A stretch of 64,000 bases of DNA from JAWVFM01 sp963771655. Its GTDB lineage: Bacteria > Actinomycetota > Thermoleophilia > Solirubrobacterales > 70-9. The notes under the pieces are model-generated. The model did not search any database and was not told the origin of the DNA. It worked only from the letters and a program-made list of their open reading frames with translations. Shown in pieces: positions 24,587 through 33,596 of the stretch (the stretch's first letter is position 1; every line of letters starts with the position of its first letter). The position numbers and the translations under genes were made by a program. The stretch lies in assembly GCA_963771655.1 (NCBI GenBank), contig CAVYUG010000004.1, positions 124,001-188,000 on the forward strand. The letters are read 5' to 3'.

Positions 24587-26953
24587 CTATTGGGTGGCGT
24601 CCTCGCGGGCGGTATCGCCCTCATGCTCGTGGGCGACACCCTCGGGACCGGGCTCCCGAGGCCGAGGCAAGAGGCCCGCGCCGAGCAGCAGCGCGTCGGC
24701 CTCCTCCACCGGCAGCGGCGGCGACAGGTGAAGCCCCTGCCCCATCTCGCAGCCGAGGTCGATCAGCTGGTTGCGCTGGGTGGTGCTCTCGATCCCCTCC
24801 GCAACGACGTCGAGGCCGAAGTTGTCCGCGAGGTCGACCATCGCGCGGAGGAGCGCCGGCTGGGCGCCCTCGCGACCCAGCTCGTCGACGAAGAAGCGAT
24901 CGATCTTCAGCGTGTCGAGGGGGAACCTCTGGAGGTACCGCAGCGACGAGTATCCGGTGCCGAAGTCGTCGACCGCCAGAGAGATGCCGAGGCGCTTCAG
25001 GGCCTCGAGGCGCTGGACGCTCCCCTCGGAGTCCTCCATCAGCGCCGTCTCGGTGATCTCCAGGGTGAGGGCCGCGGGGTCGAGACCGGCGGCGCCGAGG
25101 GCCGAGGCGACCTCCTTGGAGATCGTGGACTCGCGCAGCTCGACGCCGGAGATGTTGACGCTGACACCGAGGCCCAGGTGCGCGGGGTACTTCGCCCGCC
25201 AGATCGCCGCCTGGTGACAGGCCGTGCGCAGGACCCACCGGCCGAGAGCGCCGATCTGGCCGCTCTGCTCCGCGAGTGGGACGAAGCGGGCGGGAACCAC
25301 GAGGCCCCGGGTCGGGTGGCGCCAGCGGACGAGGGCCTCGAACCCGGTGATCCTCTCGCTGCGGAGCTCGTAGATCGGCTGGTAGACGAGAACGAGCTCG
25401 TCGCGCTCGATCGCCCGCTTCAGATCGACCTCGAGGTCGAGGCGCTCGACCACCGCCGTGTGCATCTGCGGCTCGAAGACGGCGAAGCGCCCACGTCCGC
25501 TCGACTTCGCGCGGTACATCGCGAGGTCGGCGTTGCGGAGCATGGTCTCGGCATCGCCGGTGCCGCTCGCGATTCCGATGCTCGCCCCCGCCCAGACCTC
25601 ACGGTCACCGAGATCCACCGGCGCCTCGAGCGATTCCAAAATCCGCCGGGCCGCGCGTGCCGCCTCGCTTCGATCGCCCACCTCGTCGAGGAGGACGGCG
25701 AACTCGTCGCCGCCGAGCCTCGCCACCGTGTCGGCGGGCTGCAACGACTTGCTGATCCTCTTCCCGACCTCGATGAGCAACTCGTCGCCAGCGCTCGGGC
25801 CGAGGCTGTCGTTGATCGTCTTGAACCCGTCGAGGTCACAGAAGAGGACCGCGACGGTGCCGTCGCTGCGCGCGGCGCGGGTGAGAGCCTGACGGAGGCG
25901 GTCGAGGAGCAGGTCCCGGTTCGGGAGGCCCGTCAACGAGTCGTGCAGCGACTCGTGGATGGCCTCCTCCACCGCCTTCGCGTGGTTGAGCGCCAGGCTG
26001 GCGTGCTCGGCCAGGGCGAGGAGGATCTGCTGGTCGCGCTGGTTGTAGTGGCGCTGCTCGCGCGAGCCCACCGCCAGGCTGCCCACCACGTCGCCGCCCT
26101 CGCTGACTGGTGCCGCCATCGCCGACGCCACTCCGTGGGCGGTGAGGAAGGCCTTCGCCGCATCGTCGCCGGCGACGGCGTCCACCACCACGAGGCGCCC
26201 CTCGCGCATGGCCTTTCCGCCAATGCCGCTTTCCGCGCGAGAGCGCCGATTAGTCTCGAGCGCGCCGGGTTCGGCGCCCACGGACGCAACGAGGACCGTG
26301 TGATGGGGATCGTCGGGATCCCGCATCCGCAGCATGGCGACGTCGTCGGCGACGAGCTCGCAACCGGACTCGGCGACCTCCTGGAGAATCTCGTGGAGCG
26401 GACGGCGATCGACGATCGCGCGTTGGAGCTGGGAGAGATGCTCGAGCAGGGCCTGGCGCTCGCGAAGCGTGCTCAGAAGCCGCAGGTTCTCCGCCGCCTG
26501 GCGCTCCGAGGAAGCGCGCATTCGCCGTTCCGCCTCGACGAGCCCGAGTCCACGGAGACCGAGCGAGAGGACGGTTCCCATGCCGCGCATGAGGGCTACC
26601 TCCGCCGTGGAGAAGGGCTCGTCGGGACGGCGCGCGAGGACGAGTGAAGACGGTGGCCGGCCCTCGAGCTCGACCGCCACGGCCGGGCACTCGCCGAGCC
26701 CGGCTACGCGCAGGCTCTGCGACCCGCCCGCCGTGATGGCGCCCAGCGCATCCTCAGGCGCCTCGCCGGGTGGGAATCCGACCGCGTATCGCGCCCTCCC
26801 CTCCCTCATCAGCGCCCCGACCTCGGCGTCGAAGGCCTCGGCGATCCGCTCCACGCCGTGCTGTCCGGCCGCTGCCTCGTCGTCGAACCGGGAGATGAGC
26901 GCGAGGAACTCCGCGAGCCGCCGCGCCGCCCAGACCTCTGCGTCGTCAGGCAT
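24587..26953 (-). CDS. GAF-GGDEF-EAL cyclic-di-GMP signalling protein
   Basis: A 788-residue protein. A GAF-like N-terminal region is followed by a coiled coil (GLVEAERRMRASSERQAAEN) and a clear GAF domain (~200-340). The GGDEF domain has an intact RLGGDEFAVLLDE, so it is probably an active diguanylate cyclase. The EAL domain has GFEALVRWRHP, LEITETALM, DDFGTGYSSLRYL and VVAEGIES, so phosphodiesterase residues are present too. No transmembrane segments are seen, so it is cytoplasmic. ATG 26953 overlaps the stop of the FIST gene (TGATG), and the two proteins probably form a sensor/output pair. Confidence 0.92.
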   Translation of the reverse strand: MPDDAEVWAARRLAEFLALISRFDDEAAAGQHGVERIAEAFDAEVGALMREGRARYAVGFPPGEAPEDALGAITAGGSQSLRVAGLGECPAVAVELEGRPPSSLVLARRPDEPFSTAEVALMRGMGTVLSLGLRGLGLVEAERRMRASSERQAAENLRLLSTLRERQALLEHLSQLQRAIVDRRPLHEILQEVAESGCELVADDVAMLRMRDPDDPHHTVLVASVGAEPGALETNRRSRAESGIGGKAMREGRLVVVDAVAGDDAAKAFLTAHGVASAMAAPVSEGGDVVGSLAVGSREQRHYNQRDQQILLALAEHASLALNHAKAVEEAIHESLHDSLTGLPNRDLLLDRLRQALTRAARSDGTVAVLFCDLDGFKTINDSLGPSAGDELLIEVGKRISKSLQPADTVARLGGDEFAVLLDEVGDRSEAARAARRILESLEAPVDLGDREVWAGASIGIASGTGDAETMLRNADLAMYRAKSSGRGRFAVFEPQMHTAVVERLDLEVDLKRAIERDELVLVYQPIYELRSERITGFEALVRWRHPTRGLVVPARFVPLAEQSGQIGALGRWVLRTACHQAAIWRAKYPAHLGLGVSVNISGVELRESTISKEVASALGAAGLDPAALTLEITETALMEDSEGSVQRLEALKRLGISLAVDDFGTGYSSLRYLQRFPLDTLKIDRFFVDELGREGAQPALLRAMVDLADNFGLDVVAEGIESTTQRNQLIDLGCEMGQGLHLSPPLPVEEADALLLGAGLLPRPREPGPEGVAHEHEGDTAREDATQ

Positions 26954-28128
26954 CAGCCCACCGCCAGGACCACGAGGGTCTGGTTGTGGAACCCGGAGAT
27001 GCCGCGAGTGCGGGCGATCTCACCGTAGGTGTAGAAGCCGGCCACCGGCGCGCCGCCACCATGGAGGGAGATCCGGTCTACCTCGGTCTCGATGCCCGGG
27101 CCGAGGACGCGCCGGCGAGCGATGCAGTCGAACGCGATGAGGCCACGCGGGGCCTCCGTCTCGAGGGGCGCGAGCGCGTCCTCGCACGCGGCGTCGACGG
27201 CGGCTAGGACCGATTCGGAGTCGCCCTCCATGAGCCAGGCGAGGACCCCCCTCGGCACCTCTGCGATGCAATCGAGGGCGCGCGTGGAAAAGTCGGCGCC
27301 GCTCACGTAGCGGACGTGCTCCTCCCCCCGGCGGCTGGCCAGCCCGAGCGGGTGGGTCGCCGCGAACCTGGTGAACTCCTCGGCGTCGTCGCGAACCTCC
27401 GCGGGCGCGTCGAGGCGGTCCAGGTAGACGTCGAGGGCGGGCTGGTCGTCGATCTCGAGGACGCGGTTCGCCTCGCTCGCGGTGACGAGCATCGGCTCCG
27501 CCACGCGCCGCCACCCGTGATGGACGCCGATCCCGAGCGGCGCCTCGGAGGCGAGCGTCGCCGCGACGACGGAGTTCGTCAGGACCCGGTCACCGAACAG
27601 TTGATGAGTCGACCGCATCCTGAGGCCGTCCCCGGCGCACCCGCCCACGAGCGGCACGCCGGCGCCGACGGCCGCGTAGGCGCCGCGCACGATCTCCTGC
27701 TGGTCGCCCGCGAGGCCGTCGGTGAGCACGATCAGCACCTTGTGCTCGTGGGAGCCGTTCACCTCCGCCGCGCACGCCGCGGCCTCGGCGCCCGCTCGCC
27801 GAAGGTCGTCAGCCGCCCGCTCGCCGGAGCCGACCGTCGCGGCGAACCCGTCACCGCCGAGCGCGGTGACGATCACACCGCCGTCTCCAGGCCCGTCTGG
27901 CCCGATCTCGCCCGCGGTCGAGCAGCCGATGAGCGGCACCTTGCCGGCCGCTGAGCGGATGCCGGCCAGAGCGGCCGGGATGTCGAGCTCCTCCGACGCG
28001 AACACGATCAGGAGCCGCGGGTCGGGGCCGCGGAGCGCCGCCTCCGCCGCACTCCGGCCCGCCTCCATCGACTCGACGCCGCCGGCCCGTCCGACACCGA
28101 GCCATCGATCTCTCTCGTGCGCCCTCAT
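26953..28128 (-). CDS. FIST-domain sensor protein
   Basis: A 391-residue protein with the two halves of the FIST sensory module. FIST_N has PRLLIVFASEELDIPAAL, VPLIGCSTAGEIGPDG and KVLIVLTDGLAGDQQEI. FIST_C has GIGVHHGWRRVAEPMLVT, LDVYLDRL, and at the end GGGAPVAGFYTYGEIARTRG with FHNQTLVVLAVG. FIST domains are thought to bind small ligands such as amino acids and usually feed c-di-GMP or two-component outputs. Here the output is the GGDEF-EAL protein starting in its stop codon. It is divergent from cfa, with only 17 nt between the starts. Confidence 0.9.
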   Translation of the reverse strand: MRAHERDRWLGVGRAGGVESMEAGRSAAEAALRGPDPRLLIVFASEELDIPAALAGIRSAAGKVPLIGCSTAGEIGPDGPGDGGVIVTALGGDGFAATVGSGERAADDLRRAGAEAAACAAEVNGSHEHKVLIVLTDGLAGDQQEIVRGAYAAVGAGVPLVGGCAGDGLRMRSTHQLFGDRVLTNSVVAATLASEAPLGIGVHHGWRRVAEPMLVTASEANRVLEIDDQPALDVYLDRLDAPAEVRDDAEEFTRFAATHPLGLASRRGEEHVRYVSGADFSTRALDCIAEVPRGVLAWLMEGDSESVLAAVDAACEDALAPLETEAPRGLIAFDCIARRRVLGPGIETEVDRISLHGGGAPVAGFYTYGEIARTRGISGFHNQTLVVLAVG

Positions 28129-28145
28129 CCGTTTACATTCTCCCC

Positions 28146-29444
28146 ATGCCGGACTCGTCGTCGGATCGCGCCCTTCCCATTAGCCCTTCGATTGTCGCTG
28201 GACCGTTGGTCGCGGGCGCACGCGCCGCACTCGAGGCGGTGCTCGAGCGGATCGAGGGCGGACGTGTCGACATCGTCGAAGGCTCCCGGCGGCGATCGTT
28301 CGGACCCGCCCAGGCCGACCTGCGCGCCGAGGTCCGCGTGAACGACCCGCGCTTCTGGGTCGACACGGTCCGCGGGAGCGCGAGCTGGGGCGCGGCCTAC
28401 GCGGACGGCGTCTGGGACACCGACGATCTGCTGACGGTGTGCCGCATCGGCGCCCGCGAGCTCCCGCGCGCCGATGCGTGGAGAAGGCGCATCCAGCCGC
28501 TGGTCACTCAGGTCCAGCGCCTGCTGCGGCTGGTGCCGCGAAACACGCGGGCCGGCGCTCGCCGCCACATCGCCGCCCATTACGACCTCGGCAACGAGCT
28601 CTTCGCCTCCTTCCTCGACGAGCGCATGGTCTACTCGTGCGCGCGGTTTCCGAGCGACGACGCGGATCTCGAGGAGGCCCAGCTCATCAAGCTCGACGGG
28701 ATCTGCCGGCGCCTTCGCCTCGGCCCCGACGATCATCTCGTGGAGATCGGCACCGGATGGGGCGGCCTCGCGATCCACGCCGCGGGCGAGTACGGGGCTC
28801 GGGTGACGACCACGACCATCTCGGCCGAGCAGGGCAAGCTGGCGCTCTCGCGCGCGCGGGAGGCGGGCCTCGGCGACCGTGTCGAGATCGTCGCCCTCGA
28901 CTACCGCGACCTGCCCGGCACCTACGACAAGCTGGTGTCGATCGAGATGATCGAGGCCGTCGGGTGGGAGTACTTCCCCACCTTCTTCCGCCGCTGCTCG
29001 GAGCTGCTGCGTGACGATGGATTGATGCTGCTGCAGTCGATCGTCACCGACGACGGCTCCTACGAGATCGAGAAGGCGTCGAAGAGCTTCGCCAACACGC
29101 ATATCTTCCCCGGCGGGTGCCTGCCGTCGCGGGCCATGATCGCGGACCGAATCGCGGACTCGACCGACATGAGGACGGTCTGGCTGGACGACATCACGCC
29201 CCACTACGCGCGGACGCTCCGCGCTTGGCGCGAACGCTTCGAGGCCGGCTTCGAGGCGCTTCGGCCCCGCGGCTACGACGAGCGCTTCCGGCGCCTCTGG
29301 CGGATGTACCTCACCCTCAGCGAAGCCGGTTTCCGCGAACGCCGGCTCGGCGACGTGCAGCATCTCTTCGCCAAGCCGAAGTGGCGAGGCGAAGAGGCGG
29401 AAGAGGTCGAAGCCGCTAGCGTGCTCGCTGGGGCCGCAGCGTGA
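28146..29444 (+). CDS. cfa: Cyclopropane-fatty-acyl-phospholipid synthase
   Basis: A 432-residue SAM-dependent enzyme that adds a methylene group to unsaturated acyl chains in membrane lipids. After an N-terminal lipid-binding region, it shows AAHYDLGNELFASFLDERMVY (substrate-binding signature) near residue 140. The SAM loop is LVEIGTGWGGLAIHAA near 200, then YDKLVSIEMIEAVGWEYFPT with the active-site Glu, and FANTHIFPGGCLPS. The length is normal. The next gene, an acyl-CoA dehydrogenase, starts in the stop codon (GTGA), so lipid modification and acyl-CoA oxidation are coexpressed. Confidence 0.9.
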   Translation: MPDSSSDRALPISPSIVAGPLVAGARAALEAVLERIEGGRVDIVEGSRRRSFGPAQADLRAEVRVNDPRFWVDTVRGSASWGAAYADGVWDTDDLLTVCRIGARELPRADAWRRRIQPLVTQVQRLLRLVPRNTRAGARRHIAAHYDLGNELFASFLDERMVYSCARFPSDDADLEEAQLIKLDGICRRLRLGPDDHLVEIGTGWGGLAIHAAGEYGARVTTTTISAEQGKLALSRAREAGLGDRVEIVALDYRDLPGTYDKLVSIEMIEAVGWEYFPTFFRRCSELLRDDGLMLLQSIVTDDGSYEIEKASKSFANTHIFPGGCLPSRAMIADRIADSTDMRTVWLDDITPHYARTLRAWRERFEAGFEALRPRGYDERFRRLWRMYLTLSEAGFRERRLGDVQHLFAKPKWRGEEAEEVEAASVLAGAAA

Positions 29445-30598
29445 CGATCGCCAGCCAGCCAACCGACCTCTACGAGATCCCGCAGGAGATGCGCGACTTC
29501 CGCGAGACGATCGCGACGATCGTCGATGAGCGGATTCGCCCGCGGGCGGCCGAGATCGACGCCAGGGGCGAGTACCCCCGTGACGTCCGCGAGCTGCTCG
29601 CCGAGCACGACATTCTCGCGCTCCCGTTCGCGACCGAGTACGGCGGCACCGGGACCGGGACGCTGATGCTCCAGATCGCGGTCGAGGAAATCGCGAAGGC
29701 GTGTGCTTCGAGCGCGCTGATCCTCATGATCCAGGAGCTCGGCTCGCTGCCGATCCAGCTCTTCGGCACCGATGAGCAGAAGGAGCGCTGGCTCCCGACG
29801 CTCGCCAGCGGCGAGCGGTCCCCGGCGTTCGCCCTCTCCGAGCCGGAGGCGGGCTCGGACCCCGCCTCGATGCGGACCTCGGCTGTGAAGGATGGCGACG
29901 AATGGGTCATCAACGGCCAGAAGAACTGGATCACGAACGCGACCGTCGCCGACTTCTACGTCGTGTTCGCCAAGACCGACCGCGAAACGAGCCGCATCAC
30001 CGCCTTCGTCGTCGAGTCCGACCGCGACGGCTTCGACGCCGGCAAGCTCGAGCACAAGCTCGGCATCCGCGGCTCCCCGACCGGTCAGCCTTCGTTCGCC
30101 GACGTTCGGGTGCCGGCGGAGAACGTGATCGGCGAGGTCGGTCGCGGTCTCTCGGTCGCCCTGGCGACCCTCGAGCGCACACGGCTCGGCGCCGCGGCTC
30201 AGGCCGTCGGCATCGCCCAGGGGGCCCTTGACTACGCGATCGGCTACGCCAACGAGCGCCTCGCGTTCGGCAAGCCGATCATCGAGATGCAGGGCCTCCA
30301 GTTCAAGCTCGCCGACATGCAGACCCGCGTCGCCGCGGCGCGAGAGCTGCTCTACAAAGCCTGCGCGATGGCCGACCGGGGCGAGCCCGGCCTCGGGACC
30401 TACACTTCGATGGCGAAGCTGTTCGCCTCCGACACGGCGATGTACGTCACGGTCGAGGCCATTCAGGTGCTGGGCGGCTACGGCTACGTCAGCGAGTACC
30501 CCGTCGAGCGCATGATGCGTGACGCCAAGATCACTCAGATCTACGAGGGCACGAACGAGATCCAGCGCGTGGTCATCGCGCGCGCCATGAAGCGCTAG
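29441..30598 (+). CDS. Acyl-CoA dehydrogenase
   Basis: A 385-residue FAD enzyme of beta-oxidation or branched-chain catabolism. The three-domain fold is shown by AFALSEPEAGSDPASMRT (FAD/substrate contact), KNWITNATVADFYVVFAKTD, GIRGSPTGQPSFADVRVPAE, and YANERLAFGKPIIEMQGLQF. The C-terminal QVLGGYGYVSEYPVERMMRD and IYEGTNEIQRVVIARAM contain the usual catalytic Glu (YEGT). GTG 29441 overlaps the cfa stop. The chain-length class cannot be given. The 3' end overlaps the convergent GNAT gene by 26 nt. Confidence 0.92.
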   Translation: MTIASQPTDLYEIPQEMRDFRETIATIVDERIRPRAAEIDARGEYPRDVRELLAEHDILALPFATEYGGTGTGTLMLQIAVEEIAKACASSALILMIQELGSLPIQLFGTDEQKERWLPTLASGERSPAFALSEPEAGSDPASMRTSAVKDGDEWVINGQKNWITNATVADFYVVFAKTDRETSRITAFVVESDRDGFDAGKLEHKLGIRGSPTGQPSFADVRVPAENVIGEVGRGLSVALATLERTRLGAAAQAVGIAQGALDYAIGYANERLAFGKPIIEMQGLQFKLADMQTRVAAARELLYKACAMADRGEPGLGTYTSMAKLFASDTAMYVTVEAIQVLGGYGYVSEYPVERMMRDAKITQIYEGTNEIQRVVIARAMKR

Positions 30599-31049
30599 CC
30601 AGCTCCTTCTCGAACCAGAGCTGGGCCTGCGGGTTGTCGTTGTAGCGCGGGATCTCCTCGTAGCCGGCCGAGCGGTAGAGCTCGATCGCCTCGGTCAGGC
30701 CCCCGGCGCTGTCGAGCCGCACGGTGCCGCATCCGAGCGCGCGGGCCCGGCGCTCCAGCTCCTCGAGGAGACGGCGTCCGATCCCATGCCCCCGATGCTC
30801 CCCCGCCACGATCATCCGCTTGATCTCGGCCGTCGTGGGACCGAGGCGCCGCAGCGTGCCCAGCCCGGCGGGAACTCCGTCGCGGTAGGCGACGAGGACG
30901 GCGTCGAGCGGCGGATCGAGCTCGCGCAGGGGCGCCGTGGGGCCGTGGCCCGTGCCCTGCCTGCGGTTGACCTCGTCCGTGAGCGCGCCGTTGAACGCCT
31001 CGGCCGATGGATCGGCGGCGGCGACTTCGCGGAACTCGATCCCGGACAT
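30573..31049 (-). CDS. GNAT-family N-acetyltransferase
   Basis: A 158-residue protein. The acetyl-CoA-binding motif A is RMIVAGEHRGHGIGRRLLEE (R/Q-x-x-G-x-G/A pattern), followed by the usual ARALGCGTVRLDS and LYRSAGYEEIPRYND. The substrate is unknown. ATG 31049 overlaps the stop of hutI (TGATG), making this the last gene of the histidine-utilisation operon. A role in acetylating an amine or an amino-acid intermediate of that pathway is possible but not shown. Confidence 0.85.
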   Translation of the reverse strand: MSGIEFREVAAADPSAEAFNGALTDEVNRRQGTGHGPTAPLRELDPPLDAVLVAYRDGVPAGLGTLRRLGPTTAEIKRMIVAGEHRGHGIGRRLLEELERRARALGCGTVRLDSAGGLTEAIELYRSAGYEEIPRYNDNPQAQLWFEKELASASWRAR

Positions 31050-32215
31050 CAATCGGAGGGCCGCCCGCCCACGATCGCCCGCCCGACGAGCGGCACGCCG
31101 GGCCGGTAGACGAGGTGGGCGTAGTGGGGCGCGTCGAGGATGGCGAGGTCGGCGCGCATGCCGGGCGCCAGTCCCCCGACGTCGGCGCGGCGAAGCGCAC
31201 GAGCCCCGCCCGAGGTGGCGGCGGCGATCGCCTCCTCGATGGTCATTCCCATCTCGCGAACGGCGAGGGCGATGCAGAAGGCCATGGAGGTCGTGTAGCT
31301 CGAGCCCGGGTTGCAGTTCGTCGCCAGCGCCACCGTCACGCCCGCGTCGATGACTCGGCGCGCATCCGGATAGGGCTCGCGGGTCGAGAAGTCCGTTGCC
31401 GGCAGGAACGTCGCAACCGTGTCCGAGCCGGCGAGCGCTTCGACGTCGGCGTCGTCGAGGTAGGTGCAGTGGTCCACCGAGGCGGCGCCGAGCTCGACCG
31501 CGAGCACGACGCCGGGCCCGGGCCCGAGTTGGTTGCCGTGCACGCGCAGTCCGAGCCCCGCAGCGCGGCCGGCCTCAAGCACCGCCCGTGACTGGTCGGC
31601 GTCGAAGGCGCCGCGCTCGCAGAAGACGTCCACCCAACGGCAGAGCGGCGCGCACGCCTCCAGCATCTCGCCGCACACGAGCGCGACGTAGTCGTCGTCG
31701 CGGCCGTCGTACTCCGGCGGGACCGCGTGGGCGCCGAGAAACGTGACCTCGTCGGTCAGCTCGGCGGCGACCTCACAGATTCGGCGCTCGGTTGGGACGT
31801 CCAGCCCGTAGCCGGACTTGATCTCGAGCGTGGTGATACCGGCGCGAAGCGCCTCGGCTCGCCGAGCGGCCGCGAGCGTGCGGAGCTCCTCGGCGCTCGC
31901 CGCGCGCGTGGCCTCCGTCGTCACCCTGATCCCGCCCGCCTCGTACGGCCGGCCGGCCATGCGCTCTGCGAACTCCTCGGCGCGGTCGCCGGCGAACACG
32001 AGGTGGGTGTGGCTGTCGACGAAGCCGGGAATGGCGCAGCGGCCCCCCGCGTCGATGCGCACGTCGGCCTCGCCGGCGCCGGCGCGCTCGATCGCGGCGA
32101 TGTGCCCATCGTCGATCACAAGCGCTGCGCCCTCCACGACGCCGAGTGGGCCGTCGCCCAGCTCGGGCTCGCCGGTCACGAGCTGGCCGATGTTGTCGAC
32201 GACGAGAGAGCTCAC
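31049..32215 (-). CDS. hutI: Imidazolonepropionase
   Basis: A 388-residue amidohydrolase that hydrolyses 4-imidazolone-5-propionate to N-formimino-L-glutamate, step 3 of histidine degradation. Zinc-site motifs are PGFVDSHTHLVFAGDR near residue 65 and LEIKSGYGLD near 135. Further motifs are FLGAHAVPPEY, LRVHGNQLGPGPG, SVDHCTYLDDAD and ALATNCNPGSSYTTSM. GTG 32215 is the start. It follows hutF after 55 nt and is followed by the coupled GNAT gene. Confidence 0.95.
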   Translation of the reverse strand: MSSLVVDNIGQLVTGEPELGDGPLGVVEGAALVIDDGHIAAIERAGAGEADVRIDAGGRCAIPGFVDSHTHLVFAGDRAEEFAERMAGRPYEAGGIRVTTEATRAASAEELRTLAAARRAEALRAGITTLEIKSGYGLDVPTERRICEVAAELTDEVTFLGAHAVPPEYDGRDDDYVALVCGEMLEACAPLCRWVDVFCERGAFDADQSRAVLEAGRAAGLGLRVHGNQLGPGPGVVLAVELGAASVDHCTYLDDADVEALAGSDTVATFLPATDFSTREPYPDARRVIDAGVTVALATNCNPGSSYTTSMAFCIALAVREMGMTIEEAIAAATSGGARALRRADVGGLAPGMRADLAILDAPHYAHLVYRPGVPLVGRAIVGGRPSD

Positions 32216-32270
32216 GACACCTCAAAGTTCGCGCTCCGCAACAACCACTCTCCTCTTTCGAGCTCCGCGC

Positions 32271-33596
32271 TCACCGCCAGACCACTCGCATCGCTCCGCC
32301 CAGCTCCCCGGCGACGTCGAGCTGCGTGTGCGCGCCGCCGCGCACGACGTCGCGTCCTCCGACCACCACGTTCGTGACGTCGGCGGCAGTCCCCGAGAAG
32401 ACGAGCGAGGGGATCGCGTGCTCCACCGAGGCGCCCGCCAGGCGCTGGGAGTCCAGGCGATACGTGACGAGGTCGGCCAGGGCTCCGGCCTCGATGCGCC
32501 CGGCATCGGGCCAACCGAGGCAGGCATGGCCGCCCTCGGTCGCGGCACGGAGCAGCTCGGCGGGGGAAGAGCCGCCGCGCCGGCCGGAGGCGAGGCGCTC
32601 GTCGAGCTCGATCGCCCGGGCCTCCTCGAGGGGGTCGATGACGGCATGCGAGTCCGAGCCAACCGCCAGTCGGGCGCCGGCCTCACGGAGGGATTTCGCC
32701 GGACCGATTCCGTCGGCGAGGTCACGCTCGGTCGTCGGGCAAAGACAGACGGTCGCGCCCGAGCCTCCAAGCGCGCTCAGGTCGGCGGCGCTGAGGTGGG
32801 TGGCGTGCACCGCGGTGAACGCACGCCCGAGGGCGCCAGCGTCGTTGAGCGCCGCCGTCGGCGTGCGCCCGTAGGCCGCGAGGCTCGCCTCGTTCTCCGC
32901 CACCTGCTCCGACACGTGCGCGTGGAGGGGGCGCTCGCCGGCCCAAGCGGCGACCCTCGCGGCCGAGTCGGGATCGACCGCGCGAACGCTGTGGATTGCA
33001 GCTCCGATGCGTGTGCGCGGGCCGTCGGAGAGCGCGTGGACGCGGCTCGCCCACCCCTCGGCGTCGCCGTCGGAGAAGCGCCGCTGCACATCGTTGGGCG
33101 GCGCGCCGATCCCGCCGTGCAGGTAGCAGGCGTCGAGGAGGGTCATTCTGATCCCCGCCTCGGCCGCCGCCTCGATCAGCGCCTTGCCGACCTCGTTGGG
33201 ATCGTCGTAGCGGACACCGCCCGGGGCGTGATGGAGATAGTGGAACTCGCCCACGCACGTGACGCCCGCGAGAGCCATCTCCGCGAACGTGGCTCGGGCC
33301 AGCGTGAAGTAGACCTCGGGGTCGAGACGCCCCGCCAGCTCGTACATGGCGTCGCGCCAGCTCCAGAAGTCGCCGCGCCCCGCCTGGGTCCGGCCGCGCA
33401 TCGCCCGCTGGAAGGCGTGCGAGTGAGAGTTCGCGAGGCCCGGGATCGTGAGCCCGAGGAGGTGCGACGCCTCCGCGGGCGGTGGGCTCACGCGCGGCGC
33501 GACCGATGCGATCCGGTCGCCCTCAACCGTGACGACCACGCTCGCCTCCGGGATCTCGCCCCCCAGCCAGGCGAGCTCACACCAATACGCCTTCAC
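32271..33596 (-). CDS. hutF: Formimidoylglutamate deiminase
   Basis: A 441-residue amidohydrolase converting N-formimino-L-glutamate to N-formyl-L-glutamate and ammonia. Diagnostic segments are GLANSHSHAFQRAMRGRTQ (metal His pair), HYLHHAPGGVRYDDPN, LDACYLHGG, PLHAHVSEQVAENE, AVHATHLSAAD, CPTTERDLADG and AVGSDSHAVIDPLEEAR. Its presence sets the pathway to the five-step route, which needs an N-formylglutamate deformylase (HutG) next. No hutG is in the cluster; instead a deformylase gene overlaps the hutF start (ATGA). Confidence 0.93.
   Translation of the reverse strand: MKAYWCELAWLGGEIPEASVVVTVEGDRIASVAPRVSPPPAEASHLLGLTIPGLANSHSHAFQRAMRGRTQAGRGDFWSWRDAMYELAGRLDPEVYFTLARATFAEMALAGVTCVGEFHYLHHAPGGVRYDDPNEVGKALIEAAAEAGIRMTLLDACYLHGGIGAPPNDVQRRFSDGDAEGWASRVHALSDGPRTRIGAAIHSVRAVDPDSAARVAAWAGERPLHAHVSEQVAENEASLAAYGRTPTAALNDAGALGRAFTAVHATHLSAADLSALGGSGATVCLCPTTERDLADGIGPAKSLREAGARLAVGSDSHAVIDPLEEARAIELDERLASGRRGGSSPAELLRAATEGGHACLGWPDAGRIEAGALADLVTYRLDSQRLAGASVEHAIPSLVFSGTAADVTNVVVGGRDVVRGGAHTQLDVAGELGGAMRVVWR

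Noticed and set aside
24434..26647. A 737-codon open frame antisense to the GGDEF-EAL gene
   Set aside because: Same cause; the minus-strand protein carries intact GGDEF and EAL domains.
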